Assembly (NCBI GenBank): GCA_013360295.1
Contig: JABWCL010000041.1
Location: forward strand, 1 to 45,420
DNA length: 45,420 nucleotides
Reading direction: 5' to 3'
Source of the DNA: Ignavibacteriaceae bacterium
GTDB taxonomy: Bacteria > Bacteroidota > Ignavibacteria > Ignavibacteriales > Ignavibacteriaceae
The notes beneath the pieces were generated by a model that saw only the letters and a list, made by a program, of their open reading frames with translations, did not search any database and was not told the DNA's origin. Below, piece after piece: positions 32,310 to 41,608 of this stretch. Within the stretch, counting starts at the first letter, position 1. The number at the start of each line of letters is the position of its first letter. The position numbers and the translations under genes were made by a program.

Positions 32310-33986
32310 ATGAAAAACTTAAACTTTTTTCTACGCGCAAATACCCTCGTGGGCAGAATATTTGTGCTGGCCGCCCTGGCGGTATTTATGTTTGCCGCAA
32401 CTGCGTCCGCGCAGCAGCCGGTTCTTCCGCTTGATTTTGAATCAGGTACAGCTAATTATACTTTTACCGATTTCGACGGCGGGCAGGCTACTAAAGTTGC
32501 TAACCCCGTCAGCGGCGGTATCAATACCAGCGCTAATGTCGGTAAAATGGTAAAGAACGCGGGTCAGGTCTGGGGTGGTTCCTGGATTGCCCTCGCTTCA
32601 CCAATTGATTTCTCAACCAACAAAACCTTCAAGGTAAAAGTTTATATGCCGCGTGTCGGAGCAAAACTTCTGCTTAAAGTTGAAAATATGACAAACGGCG
32701 GAATAAACTTTGAAAGAGAAGTAGCCGGTACTGTAGCAAATGCCTGGGAAGAACTCACATTCGACTACAGCGCTATCAACACCGCGAATGAATACCAGAA
32801 GCTTGTTTTTATTTTTGATCTTGGTACAATGGGTACCGGTACAGCGGATTTTACTTACTATTTTGATGATATAAAGCTTGTCTCCGCTCCGCCTCCACCG
32901 GTAGATACTACACAGATGAACCTGCCTGTTACTTTTGATATTCCGTGGGTTAACTATGGATTAGCGGGTTTCGGCGGTGCTGAAAACTCAACCATTATTA
33001 ACAGTCCCGATGTTCCTGCGAACAAAATTGCAAAAGTTGTTAAGTCAGCTACGGCAGAGCTCTGGGCTGGAACGACTATAACCGCCGTAACAGGCGGCGT
33101 ACAGACCGGCTTCGCGACAAAAGTTCCGTTCAGTGAAACTGAAAAAAGAATGAACGTTAAAGTTTATTCCCCCCACGCGCCAATACAGGTAAGGCTTAAA
33201 GTTGAAGATTACTCTGATCCTACAAAATCCTGCGAAACAGAAGCAACGGTAACGGTAGCAAATCAGTGGCAGTGGCTTGTATTTGATTTCGCAAATCAGG
33301 CTTCAGGAACCGCGCCGCTCAATCTTGCGTTCAATTATAATAAAGCATCGATCTTTTTTAATTTTGGTGTAACCGGTGCCACTGCAGGCGAAAAAACCTA
33401 CTACTTTGACGAATTAGCATTCGGAATAACCCCGGTACCTGTTGAGTTAACTTCATTCACAGCCAGTGTAACAGACGGTGGTGTTGTTCTTAACTGGTCA
33501 ACCGCTACTGAAGTTAACAACAGAGGTTTCGAAATTGAAAAATCCGAAAACGGAAACTGGAACGTCATTGGATATGTTGAAGGAAACGGAACAGTAACCT
33601 CAACAAGAAACTACACGTTTACCGATGTAACCGCTCCGGGCAAATATTCCTACAGGCTGAAACAGATTGATTTCGACGGCTCATTCACATATTCAAATGC
33701 TGTTGAAACTGAATTTATGCCATCAGAATTTTCACTCGGACAGAATTACCCGAATCCGTTCAATCCCGAAACAAAGATCAGCTTTACGCTTCCGGTACAG
33801 GAAAACGTAACGATAAAGATATTTGATCTTACCGGTAAAGAAGTTAAGACACTTGTAAACGGAAAGATGGAAGCAGGAAAACATTCCTTAACACTGAACG
33901 CCGAAGGCCTCTCCAGCGGTGTTTACTTCTATCAGATGACCGCCGGCTCATTCACTTCAGTTAAGAAGTTATCGGTCTTAAAATAA
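32310..33986 (+). CDS. T9SS-displayed binding protein, paralogue with extra fibronectin-like module
   Basis: 558 aa. AGGAG lies close before the ATG, and a signal peptide ends near ATASAQQ. It repeats the two-domain design of the upstream neighbour with high similarity (for example TFKVKVYMPRVGAKLLLKVE and ANAWEELTFDYSAI). It then adds the fibronectin-like module found in the Asp-box proteins (VPVELTSFTASVTDGGVVLN...GKYSYRLKQIDFDG) before the T9SS domain (GQNYPNPFNPETKISF, ending SVKKLSVLK). A glucan-capture role is inferred from context. The last 20 residues equal those of the Asp-box gene ending at 9877, and the DNA is identical over 61 bp running past both stops, which suggests copying of the tail between loci. 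A terminator at 34037 closes the glucan arm. Confidence 0.8.
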   Translation: MKNLNFFLRANTLVGRIFVLAALAVFMFAATASAQQPVLPLDFESGTANYTFTDFDGGQATKVANPVSGGINTSANVGKMVKNAGQVWGGSWIALASPIDFSTNKTFKVKVYMPRVGAKLLLKVENMTNGGINFEREVAGTVANAWEELTFDYSAINTANEYQKLVFIFDLGTMGTGTADFTYYFDDIKLVSAPPPPVDTTQMNLPVTFDIPWVNYGLAGFGGAENSTIINSPDVPANKIAKVVKSATAELWAGTTITAVTGGVQTGFATKVPFSETEKRMNVKVYSPHAPIQVRLKVEDYSDPTKSCETEATVTVANQWQWLVFDFANQASGTAPLNLAFNYNKASIFFNFGVTGATAGEKTYYFDELAFGITPVPVELTSFTASVTDGGVVLNWSTATEVNNRGFEIEKSENGNWNVIGYVEGNGTVTSTRNYTFTDVTAPGKYSYRLKQIDFDGSFTYSNAVETEFMPSEFSLGQNYPNPFNPETKISFTLPVQENVTIKIFDLTGKEVKTLVNGKMEAGKHSLTLNAEGLSSGVYFYQMTAGSFTSVKKLSVLK

Positions 33987-34001
33987 TTTCATAAAAATAA
34001 T

Positions 34002-34132
34002 GCAGTGCAGGTCGTGACCCGCACGAAAAAAATTCAGGGCGGGTTAGCAACCCGCCCTTTTTTATTTGTTGAATTATTCGTAAACGAAAAGTCATTGAAT
34101 TCACCACTGGCAGCTCACGAGCTGCACTACGG
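34002..34132 (+). mobile_element. Terminator-carrying inverted-end module, copy 2
   Basis: The left end GCAGTGCAGGTCGTGACC begins at 34002, and the right end GCAGCTCACGAGCTGCACTA begins at 34110, in opposite orientation. The total is 131 bp, with a terminator inside. The right half (TTGAATTATTCGTAAACGAA...TTGAATTCACCACTG) aligns closely with copy 3 at 41609-41739. Confidence 0.65.
34037..34063 (+). terminator. Rho-independent terminator inside module copy 2, end of the glucan arm
   Basis: GGGCGGGTT (34037-34045) pairs perfectly with AACCCGCCC (34049-34057) on a 3-nt loop, followed by six Ts. Confidence 0.93.
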
Positions 34133-34240
34133 ATGAATTTTAAAACGGCGTTATAATTCATTTCTTTTTATTATATTATTTGAACTAAGTGTTACTGTTT
34201 ATAACTAATCATTTTTATTATCTGCTCGAAAGGAAGAGGT

Positions 34241-34795
34241 ATGGACTCCGCTGAAAAAACCATGATCGAAAACCTGTTTAAAAACACAGGAAAAACACTC
34301 GAACAATGGATTGAAATAGTTAAGAAGAAAAATTTCGCTAAGCACGGCGAAATAATAAAATTTCTGAAAGAAGAACATTCGTTCGGACACGGATTCGCGA
34401 ATCTTGTTGCGCACAAATCACGGGGCTCGGACGCTGGTTCAGCGGAAAATCCGGACGATCTTATCACGAAACAATACGCCGGCAAAGAACACTTCAAACC
34501 TGTTTATGATATGCTGATGAAAGAAATCGGTAAGTTCGGCAGCGATATTGAAACCGCTCCTAAAAATGCCTACGTGAGCCTTCGCAGGAAAAAACAGTTT
34601 GCAATACTTCAGCCCGCTACAAAAACCAGGTTCGAAATCGGGATTAACCTGAAGGGTCAGCCGGGTAAGGGTGTGCTGGAGGAAATTAAAACCGCAAACT
34701 CTATGTGCTCACATAAAATTACTATTGCATCTGAAAAAGATATTACCCCCGAAGTAATAAAGTGGATTAAAGAAGCTTACAAAAAAGCCGGGTAA
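34241..34795 (+). CDS. DUF4287 / DUF5655-like protein
   Basis: 184 aa. The ribosome site AAGGAAGAGG sits just ahead of the ATG. The first 70 residues (IENLFKNTGKTLEQWIEIVK, EIIKFLKEEHSFGHGFANLV) match the small helical DUF4287 pattern. Residues about 85-184 (KEHFKPVYDMLMKEIGKFGSD, APKNAYVSLRRKKQFAILQP, RFEIGINLKG, DITPEVIKWIKEAYKKAG) match DUF5655. The two are commonly found together in one cytoplasmic protein. No biochemical role is known to me; the positively charged C-terminal part recalls transport/DNA-uptake-like DUF1801 neighbours only loosely. It is a single gene flanked by repeats. Confidence 0.75.
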   Translation: MDSAEKTMIENLFKNTGKTLEQWIEIVKKKNFAKHGEIIKFLKEEHSFGHGFANLVAHKSRGSDAGSAENPDDLITKQYAGKEHFKPVYDMLMKEIGKFGSDIETAPKNAYVSLRRKKQFAILQPATKTRFEIGINLKGQPGKGVLEEIKTANSMCSHKITIASEKDITPEVIKWIKEAYKKAG

Positions 34796-34837
34796 CGCTA
34801 TTAGCCGAAATGATAATATGCCCTGAAATTAATAAGC

Positions 34838-34940
34838 GCAGCTCACGGGTTGCGCTACGGTTTTGTTGGGTGCCTTGCTAAGTCGTTCTGCAATGAAGAT
34901 TGGTTTGCCTTCTGCGCGCAGCTCACGAGCAGCACTACGG
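34838..34940 (+). repeat. Two dispersed palindromic repeat ends in tandem
   Basis: GCAGCTCACGGGTTGCGCTA starts at 34838 and GCAGCTCACGAGCAGCACTA at 34918. Each is followed by CGG, in the same orientation, 80 bp apart. They fill the space between convergent genes. They match the right end of the 131-bp modules. Confidence 0.75.
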
Positions 34941-34951
34941 GTATTTATTTT

Positions 34952-36643
34952 TTACTTGTTCGCGTTTTTGATGAAGAAGGAAGGGGATACGCCGGTAAAC
35001 TTCTGGAATGCTTTGTTGAATGATACCCTGTTGTTGAAACCGCATCTCTCTGCAATCCCTTCCATATTCAGGTGCTGAAGCTCTCCTGAGGATATCAGAT
35101 GAATTGCTTCTTTGATCCTCATATCATTGATATATGTAGCGAAATTGACATTATAAGCGCTGTTAATGGCTTTTGAAAGATAGCTCCTGTTGGTGCCGAG
35201 AAGATCCGCGATCTTTCCAAGTGAGATATCTTTATCCAAATATAGTTTATTGTTTGTCATCAGCTGTTCCAGATCTTTCACGATTGAATCAATCTTAGCG
35301 TCATCCGCTTCCCCAGGGGTTTTTATCTCTGATTCCGCGGGATCCGTTTGGGATACTTCCTGGTGAATATGCCCACCCACGACTTCAATGTTTTTTCGCA
35401 CAAGTTTTTTGTTAGCGCGATTGATTTTTACGTAAAGATACCCGATGACAAGCAAAGAAAAAGTAACAACTGAAATGATGGTTAGTAAAAGAGCCTGCCT
35501 GCTTTCGTAATTTTTTATCTCCCTGAGGTAGTTATTGTAATTATATTCCGCGAATGTGTTCATATATCGGGCACGGTAGAAGACGGAGTCCGATTTGTTC
35601 TTTGCGTTTACGAGTAAAAGCAGGTAATCATTGGCGCGTTTATCATCCTTTAAGAGACTGTAGGTTTTTGAAAGTCCGCTGTATATATTAACCTGGTTGC
35701 CGTAATCGGGAGAATCCCTGTCGAATTTTTCAGCCTTTTTAAAATAATATAATGCCGAATCCGGTTTTCCCTGCTCAAAGCAAAGAGTTCCTTTTGAGGT
35801 ATATAGACCGGGCAGTTCAGTTTTCTGTTGAAATCTATAACTTAATTGCTCCCCGAGAATAAAATATGTTTCTGCTTCAGTATATTTTTTTTGGTTAAGT
35901 GTAACTTCCAGCAACTTCCTGTACAGATAAGGCAAGCCGCTTGAGTCGGCGTAGTTCATCTTCCTCGCAGAAAGCTGCCTGAGTGATTCTTTGAAAATTT
36001 CCTCAGCCTCGGCGTAGCGGTGTTGTTTGATCCTTATCAGTCCGATGTTATTGTTGAGCGTTATCAGCCTCCAGCTGTTTTTATCTTTTGTTTTCTCAGC
36101 AAGAATCAATCTGTAAGTTTTTTCCGCTTCATCATAAGCTCCCGCGTAGTAGTGTAAATCAGCGATCATTTGCAGCACCCCGCCCATTTCGTATCTGGGG
36201 GCCAGGGATTCCAGGGCATCCTTTGCTTTAAGCGCGTAGTACATAGCGGAATCAGTCATAGAATTATCGCGGAAAACGATGGCTTTGAATGTATATGCCG
36301 CGGATAACAAGTAAATATTCCCCCGTTTTTCCGCAAGGTTCTGCGCCTTATTCAGCATCCGGATCTGGTCTTCGTATGCATAGAAGCGGTAGGAGTGTAT
36401 CAGGGTTTTAATGTATAGAGAGTTGTTATTTATTCCCGGCGAGACCCTCAGAAGTTTCCGGCTTAATTCCGTGGCAGAATCGTAAGAGGCAACGTACATT
36501 CTTAGGATCAGTTGTTCTTCTATCTTTTCCGCCTCTTCGGGTGTAGAATTTTTCATCAGTCCCAGAAGGCTGTCAGCATAATCACGGCTCTGGCCAAACA
36601 GCGCCGCGAAGAATAAAAAAGTAAACAATAAGGACTTAATCAT
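34952..36643 (-). CDS. Membrane-bound TPR-AraC family transcriptional regulator
   Basis: 563 aa. An N-terminal signal (MIKSLLFTFLFFAALFG) is followed by about 350 residues of TPR-like helices (AYDEAEKTYRLIL, RYAEAEEIFKESL, KPDSALYYFKKAEKF and others). A membrane span follows near 375-395 (LLTIISVVTFSLLVIGYLYV). The C-terminal 100 residues are an AraC helix-turn-helix pair (ISLGKIADLLGTNRSYLSKAIN...AERCGFNNRVSFNKAFQKFTGVSPSFF). This is a periplasmic sensor joined to a cytoplasmic DNA-binding end, a design frequent in Bacteroidota. It is divergent from the 1580-aa secreted protein, which is the likeliest target. The signal it senses is unknown. Confidence 0.85.
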   Translation of the reverse strand: MIKSLLFTFLFFAALFGQSRDYADSLLGLMKNSTPEEAEKIEEQLILRMYVASYDSATELSRKLLRVSPGINNNSLYIKTLIHSYRFYAYEDQIRMLNKAQNLAEKRGNIYLLSAAYTFKAIVFRDNSMTDSAMYYALKAKDALESLAPRYEMGGVLQMIADLHYYAGAYDEAEKTYRLILAEKTKDKNSWRLITLNNNIGLIRIKQHRYAEAEEIFKESLRQLSARKMNYADSSGLPYLYRKLLEVTLNQKKYTEAETYFILGEQLSYRFQQKTELPGLYTSKGTLCFEQGKPDSALYYFKKAEKFDRDSPDYGNQVNIYSGLSKTYSLLKDDKRANDYLLLLVNAKNKSDSVFYRARYMNTFAEYNYNNYLREIKNYESRQALLLTIISVVTFSLLVIGYLYVKINRANKKLVRKNIEVVGGHIHQEVSQTDPAESEIKTPGEADDAKIDSIVKDLEQLMTNNKLYLDKDISLGKIADLLGTNRSYLSKAINSAYNVNFATYINDMRIKEAIHLISSGELQHLNMEGIAERCGFNNRVSFNKAFQKFTGVSPSFFIKNANK

Positions 36644-36762
36644 AAGAATCAGACAAATATAAAAAACACAAAATAAATACGGGATGAACCCGTAATAAAA
36701 GATATAATTTTAAATTTTATGAAAAAACCGGATAAACTTTATCAATCTTAACAGCAAACCAC

Positions 36763-36794
36763 TTTACAAGGGGGGGTAAAATGATATAACTTTG
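36763..36794 (+). promoter_or_regulatory. Promoter of the large secreted-protein gene (TTTACA, 18 nt, TAACTTTG)
   Basis: TTTACA (36763-36768) is separated by 18 nt from TAACTTTG (36787-36794), a match to TAnnTTTG and the same -7 box as the right-arm promoter. A leader of about 40 nt to the ATG at 36843 results. No inverted repeat overlaps it. Confidence 0.55.
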
Positions 36795-36842
36795 CGGCGC
36801 TGTGTTTTTGTGTTACTAACCCCCTAAAATTTCGAGGTATTG

Positions 36843-39800
36843 ATGTCTGCTTTTAAGCAAGTCCGCAAAGCTATGTTTATTTTTATCTTATTTTGTGCGT
36901 TCGCTCACGACGGGACTAATGCCGCCGTTGGCAAAGATAGCCCCATATTGCAGCCCACTATAGAAGAGCGAATAAATGCAAATCAAAATGAGGCTTTTAA
37001 TGCAATTAATTCGTCTGCGGCAGATCCACAGAATCCCTTTTCAGCACCGGTGATTGAGTACCCTGAACCACGCGCGTCGAATACCGCCCATACAGTATCA
37101 CGGGTCATTTCCGGTATCAGGATATCTGGCTCTGCAGTACCGACAACCGGAAGCTATGTGCCAAGATTATACTACAAAAACTCTGATGCAAACTCGGCGT
37201 GGACGAGCACTCCCGGCACTCTGGTGAGCGGAGATGGTTCGGATGGCATCTGGAGTTTTACATTAACATTTGCAGATATCGGAGGAGTAAATAACGGACA
37301 AAGAGTGGCATATTACATTGTTGCCCAAAGTGAGGGAGCCGCAGTGGCGGTGCTACCATCCGCCGGGGCAAATCATACTGATGTTCTTACGCAAGTTACC
37401 GCACCAACATCACCCTATACATTCTTCAAGAGGCAGCTTTTTGTAAAAAATGTTGTAAAGGTGGGAGGAGCCGGGGCAGACTATCCGGCGTTGACAGGAA
37501 CGTCAGGCTTGTTCTATGCAATAAACACTTCGGTTTTCAGAGATGATCTTACTGTACAGATCAGCGCTGATCTTACAGAAGCTTACGCACAGCCGCAATC
37601 AAATTACAATCACCTTAATGAATTTTCCCGAGAAGATAATGCTCCATATAATCTTACCATTACGACAGATGGTAATGCAAGGGTAATTGCCGGCAATCTA
37701 GCGGGTAATTTAACCAATCCATTATCTGTATTGTATATAAGAGCATCAAGAATTATTATAGACGGTACCTCTCAAAAATTATTAACAATCAGAAACACCC
37801 GAAGCAGTGTAACCTCTCCCACAACCATTTTTCCGACAGTGCTATTTGCCACAACAGCATCTTATGATACTTTAAGGAATTGTATCATTGAGGGGGGGAC
37901 CAACACCCATAATACTGGTGCGGTAACAATACAGTCTGACGCACTTAATCCCCCGAAAAATACTGTTATCGAAAACTGCAACATTAAAGACTATAGCGGT
38001 GTACTGCCGGGGAAAGGAATTTTTATCGCAGGGGGCGATTCAATTACCATAGCCAATAACAATATATATAATTATGATACAACGGGGGTTTATCTTGCAG
38101 GTGGTACAGCAGGTCAAATTAAAATTGAGGGTAACAGTTTTTTTCGCACAATTGCTGTAACCAAACCACTTAATGTAATAATATCGACCGGCCTGGCTGA
38201 ATTTGTCCCGAATATTAGTGGTAATTATTTTGGCGGGCAGAATGTGAACAGCGGCGGCTCGGCGTTGAATATGCTGAGTTATAACTACACGGCCATCACT
38301 GCTCTTTCCGGAAATATCCACGGAAACGTTATTACTAATATTACCAACAACACAAACACAACCTCAACTTTCACGGGAATTAAAACGACAGCGGGCAGCG
38401 GCGCGGTGGTTAATATAGGCGGGCTGGCAGGTAATGTTATTGGGCACTCCGTAAATCCAAATGCGATTGCAAATGTCAGAAGCTTTTATGCAATTGATGC
38501 ATCAGCCACGACCGGCACCCTTAATGTTGAGAATAATACAATTGCAAATATAAACCGTCAGGGAACCGGAACCTTTACCGTAATTACCGGCAACGGAAGC
38601 GGCACAATTAAAAACAACACGATCTCGGTTATTAATACTCCCGCAAATGCAACTTTTACCGGAATAACCAGCAGCGGTGCCGATGCGATTGAGGGAAATA
38701 TTATTTCATCAATAAGTATGGCTGGTGCCGGTAATTTTACAGGAATCAACGGCAGATATGTAAGAAAGAATCGGATTTATTCCATTACTACGGGTTCAAC
38801 TGGCTCGCCCGTCATTACTGGTATAAAAGTCCCGGATGATGTTGCAAAAGAAATAAGCAATAATATGATATCCCTTCAGAATTCAACGGGAGTTACTGCG
38901 GCAATAAGAGGCATCCTATGCTCAAAACATACGGTTTCGGCAAATCCGTTTTTAATTTATCACAACAGTATTTTGATAACCGGGGTACAAAACAGTTCGA
39001 CAAAATATGCTGTTGAAATTGCAGGCACTCCGGTAAACACGATGATTTTTAATAATATATTTTCAAACAGAATAACGGGACAAAGCGCCACAGTACAATC
39101 CGGAGTATATAAATTTGGCACAACAACTATATCGGGGGTGGCAATTGACAATAATCAGACATACTCAGCCTCATCAGCATATTATGCCGTTCTAAACACA
39201 ACGAATGTTACCTTTGCTACATTATCAGGCGGTACTTATAAATACAGCGCAGGCACAAAAAATATGGATGGCAACTCCCGTAATCAGGATGTGACATTTC
39301 AATCAACCTCTAATTTGCTGCTGGCGGCTGATACCGGATATACGGCCTCTGTAATTACAGGCCTGAAGACAGCAGAGGTAATTACCGATATACAAGACTC
39401 ACTGCGGAGTGATCCTCCCGTTGTCGGGTGCCACGAACACGTGCCCAACAGAACGCTCACTTCATCAGGAACACTTCCTTCTTCCGGCAACATCGGCGGG
39501 CTTACACTTAACCTCAACACCGGAACCGCATCGCTTGGCGGAAACACCATTTTCACAGGTCAACTAACAATGAATAGCGGAACGTTAAATCTGGGCAATT
39601 ACACATTAACACTTAATCAGGGAATAAATTATACCGGTGGAACAATTATTGCCGGTCCCGGATCAAACATTATTATCTCCCACACCACAGCAAATGACAC
39701 CGCCACGCTTCCGCCTATCAATGGCGAGATGGGTAAGCTAAAGATAAATCACTCGCGGGGCGTGCGGCTGTCATCAAACATTGTTCTTAACGATACACTC

Positions 39801-41585
39801 GACCTTCAAAACGGTTCGCTTGTACTGGCAAATAATTCCGTTGAGATTAAGGGTGCGGTCAGGCAGTCTTCGGGATCGTTTAAGGGTGGTATCGGCGCGG
39901 GAATGAAAGTAAGCAGCGCTTCGCCGGTTATACTTCCGCAAATTACGGGCGGGCTTAAATCATTCACAAAATCGGGTGAGGCATCGTGTTCGCTTTCATC
40001 TGACCTAATTATTCACGATACCTTAATTATTACCGGAAGCGGATTTTCAATCGGGGCAAACAAACTTTCGTTTAAGGGAAAATCTCTGAATGCTCCGGTT
40101 GCAATTACCGGCGGAAGTACTTCGGAAATAGAGATCTCAGGCACCGGGGCGGATACATTTTCTCTGCCGAAAGTTAACGTCGGACTTAAAAAACTTTCAA
40201 TGAACAGACCGTCGGCAACCTTGCGGTTAACCGACACACTGTCACTTCAGGACACTCTGGATCTGAATAACGGTAATCTGTCATTAAACAGCAAACCGCT
40301 GATACTCAGCGGCCCGATAAAAAATGGCACCGGGAAAATAGTGGGGGGAGCGGGAAGTGCGGTGGTGCTTCAAGGGTCACCTTCTGATACAACAACTCTC
40401 CCGGAAATTCAAGGCGGTTTGTCGAAAATGGTAGTTAACCGGTCTGCCGGGGCAAAGCTTTCAACTAACCTTACTATTCTCGATACGCTGAAAGTTGAGT
40501 CCGGAAAACTGCTTACAGGCCCCAGCAAGGTTATTCTCTCAAATAACGCGGATATCGTTGGTGAGACGACCGGCAACTATATTGTTGGTTCACTTGAAAC
40601 CACCAGGTCCGCGGGAACCGGTTCTTCAAATTTTGGAGGTATTGGTTTAACAATGGCTTCGGGGGGGGATAACCTGGGAACCGTTACCGTCACTCGCAGA
40701 GCAGGTCCGCAGGCAAAGGTCTCTTTTGGAAGTGCTTCCAGCATTAACCGGACCTGGTCAATCGAAGCGGAAAATCAGCCAACCTCAGGAAGGACATTAA
40801 CATTTAACTGGGTGAAGGATGATGATAGTACATCCGCTTCGGTAAATGCCTGGTTCAGCACAGATAACGGTTCATCCTGGTCTAAGCACAGCGGGCCATA
40901 TAACCCGGGGACCGGTAACTTACGCTCGGTTACGATAAATACAACACATTTTTCCGAGTGGACTTTCAGTAACGAAGACAACCCTCTTCCTGTTGAGTTG
41001 GTATCTTTCACGGCAATGGTTAAAGCTGCTTCCGTGAGCTTAAACTGGGAAACCGCTACAGAGGTGAATAACTACGGATTCGAAATACAGAGATCTGAAA
41101 ACAGAGAGCAGGGAACAGGGAATAAAGAACAGGGAGCTATGGAGAAATGGGATATTGTGGGATTTGTTGCGGGGAGCGGGAATAGTAATTCACCGAAGGA
41201 ATATACTTTTGCGGATAAAAATTTAAAACCAGGAAAGTATTTGTACCGCCTGAAGCAGGTTGACACAGACGGCAGTTTCAGTTATAGTGCGGCTGTTGAG
41301 GTGGATTTTAACAGCATTCCGAAGGAGTTCTCTGTTTCCCAGAATTACCCGAATCCCTTTAATCCATCAACGACCATAGATTACAGTATCCCCTCAGCAT
41401 CGGATGTAAAGATTGAAGTGTATGATGTGATAGGAAACAAAGTAGCAGAATTGTTTAATGAGAAAAAGGAGGCTGGATATTATTCGGTACCGTTCAACGC
41501 ATCTGCACTGCCCTCGGGAGTATATGTATACAGAATAGAAGCGGGAGAATACAGGGCGGGGAAAAAGATGACGATAATAAAATAA
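36843..41585 (+). CDS. Large T9SS-secreted protein with beta-helix-like repeats
   Basis: 1580 aa. The ATG at 36843 has GAGG five bases upstream; a TTG just before is in frame. After the signal peptide, residues about 60-200 form an Ig-like domain (RVISGIRISGSAVPTTGSYV...DGIWSFTLTF). Residues about 350-700 show parallel beta-helix-like rungs (ENCNIKDYSG, IANNNIYNYDTTG, IKNNTISVIN). From about 880 to 1250 come four or five repeats of some 80 residues of the form LNDTLDLQNGSLxLxNN...IxGG. A fibronectin-like module (LPVELVSFTAMV...LNWETATEVNN) and a T9SS domain (SQNYPNPFNPSTTIDY, ending KKMTIIK) close it. A low-complexity insertion, REQGTGNKEQGAM, splits the fibronectin module. It is probably an adhesin or surface structure; no enzyme motif is seen. 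Confidence 0.75.
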   Translation: MSAFKQVRKAMFIFILFCAFAHDGTNAAVGKDSPILQPTIEERINANQNEAFNAINSSAADPQNPFSAPVIEYPEPRASNTAHTVSRVISGIRISGSAVPTTGSYVPRLYYKNSDANSAWTSTPGTLVSGDGSDGIWSFTLTFADIGGVNNGQRVAYYIVAQSEGAAVAVLPSAGANHTDVLTQVTAPTSPYTFFKRQLFVKNVVKVGGAGADYPALTGTSGLFYAINTSVFRDDLTVQISADLTEAYAQPQSNYNHLNEFSREDNAPYNLTITTDGNARVIAGNLAGNLTNPLSVLYIRASRIIIDGTSQKLLTIRNTRSSVTSPTTIFPTVLFATTASYDTLRNCIIEGGTNTHNTGAVTIQSDALNPPKNTVIENCNIKDYSGVLPGKGIFIAGGDSITIANNNIYNYDTTGVYLAGGTAGQIKIEGNSFFRTIAVTKPLNVIISTGLAEFVPNISGNYFGGQNVNSGGSALNMLSYNYTAITALSGNIHGNVITNITNNTNTTSTFTGIKTTAGSGAVVNIGGLAGNVIGHSVNPNAIANVRSFYAIDASATTGTLNVENNTIANINRQGTGTFTVITGNGSGTIKNNTISVINTPANATFTGITSSGADAIEGNIISSISMAGAGNFTGINGRYVRKNRIYSITTGSTGSPVITGIKVPDDVAKEISNNMISLQNSTGVTAAIRGILCSKHTVSANPFLIYHNSILITGVQNSSTKYAVEIAGTPVNTMIFNNIFSNRITGQSATVQSGVYKFGTTTISGVAIDNNQTYSASSAYYAVLNTTNVTFATLSGGTYKYSAGTKNMDGNSRNQDVTFQSTSNLLLAADTGYTASVITGLKTAEVITDIQDSLRSDPPVVGCHEHVPNRTLTSSGTLPSSGNIGGLTLNLNTGTASLGGNTIFTGQLTMNSGTLNLGNYTLTLNQGINYTGGTIIAGPGSNIIISHTTANDTATLPPINGEMGKLKINHSRGVRLSSNIVLNDTLDLQNGSLVLANNSVEIKGAVRQSSGSFKGGIGAGMKVSSASPVILPQITGGLKSFTKSGEASCSLSSDLIIHDTLIITGSGFSIGANKLSFKGKSLNAPVAITGGSTSEIEISGTGADTFSLPKVNVGLKKLSMNRPSATLRLTDTLSLQDTLDLNNGNLSLNSKPLILSGPIKNGTGKIVGGAGSAVVLQGSPSDTTTLPEIQGGLSKMVVNRSAGAKLSTNLTILDTLKVESGKLLTGPSKVILSNNADIVGETTGNYIVGSLETTRSAGTGSSNFGGIGLTMASGGDNLGTVTVTRRAGPQAKVSFGSASSINRTWSIEAENQPTSGRTLTFNWVKDDDSTSASVNAWFSTDNGSSWSKHSGPYNPGTGNLRSVTINTTHFSEWTFSNEDNPLPVELVSFTAMVKAASVSLNWETATEVNNYGFEIQRSENREQGTGNKEQGAMEKWDIVGFVAGSGNSNSPKEYTFADKNLKPGKYLYRLKQVDTDGSFSYSAAVEVDFNSIPKEFSVSQNYPNPFNPSTTIDYSIPSASDVKIEVYDVIGNKVAELFNEKKEAGYYSVPFNASALPSGVYVYRIEAGEYRAGKKMTIIK

Positions 41586-41608
41586 ATAACCTAAAAATAA
41601 AACAAATG

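Noticed and set aside
36654-36661. TATATTTG on the minus strand just ahead of the TPR-AraC gene as a promoter
   Set aside because: The box lies only about 10 bp from the start codon and no TTG-type element sits at the right distance upstream.
41072-41266. Minus-strand frame with CSLFPVPCSLF repeats
   Set aside because: It is the antisense reading of the GAACAGGGAA simple repeat inside the large T9SS gene.
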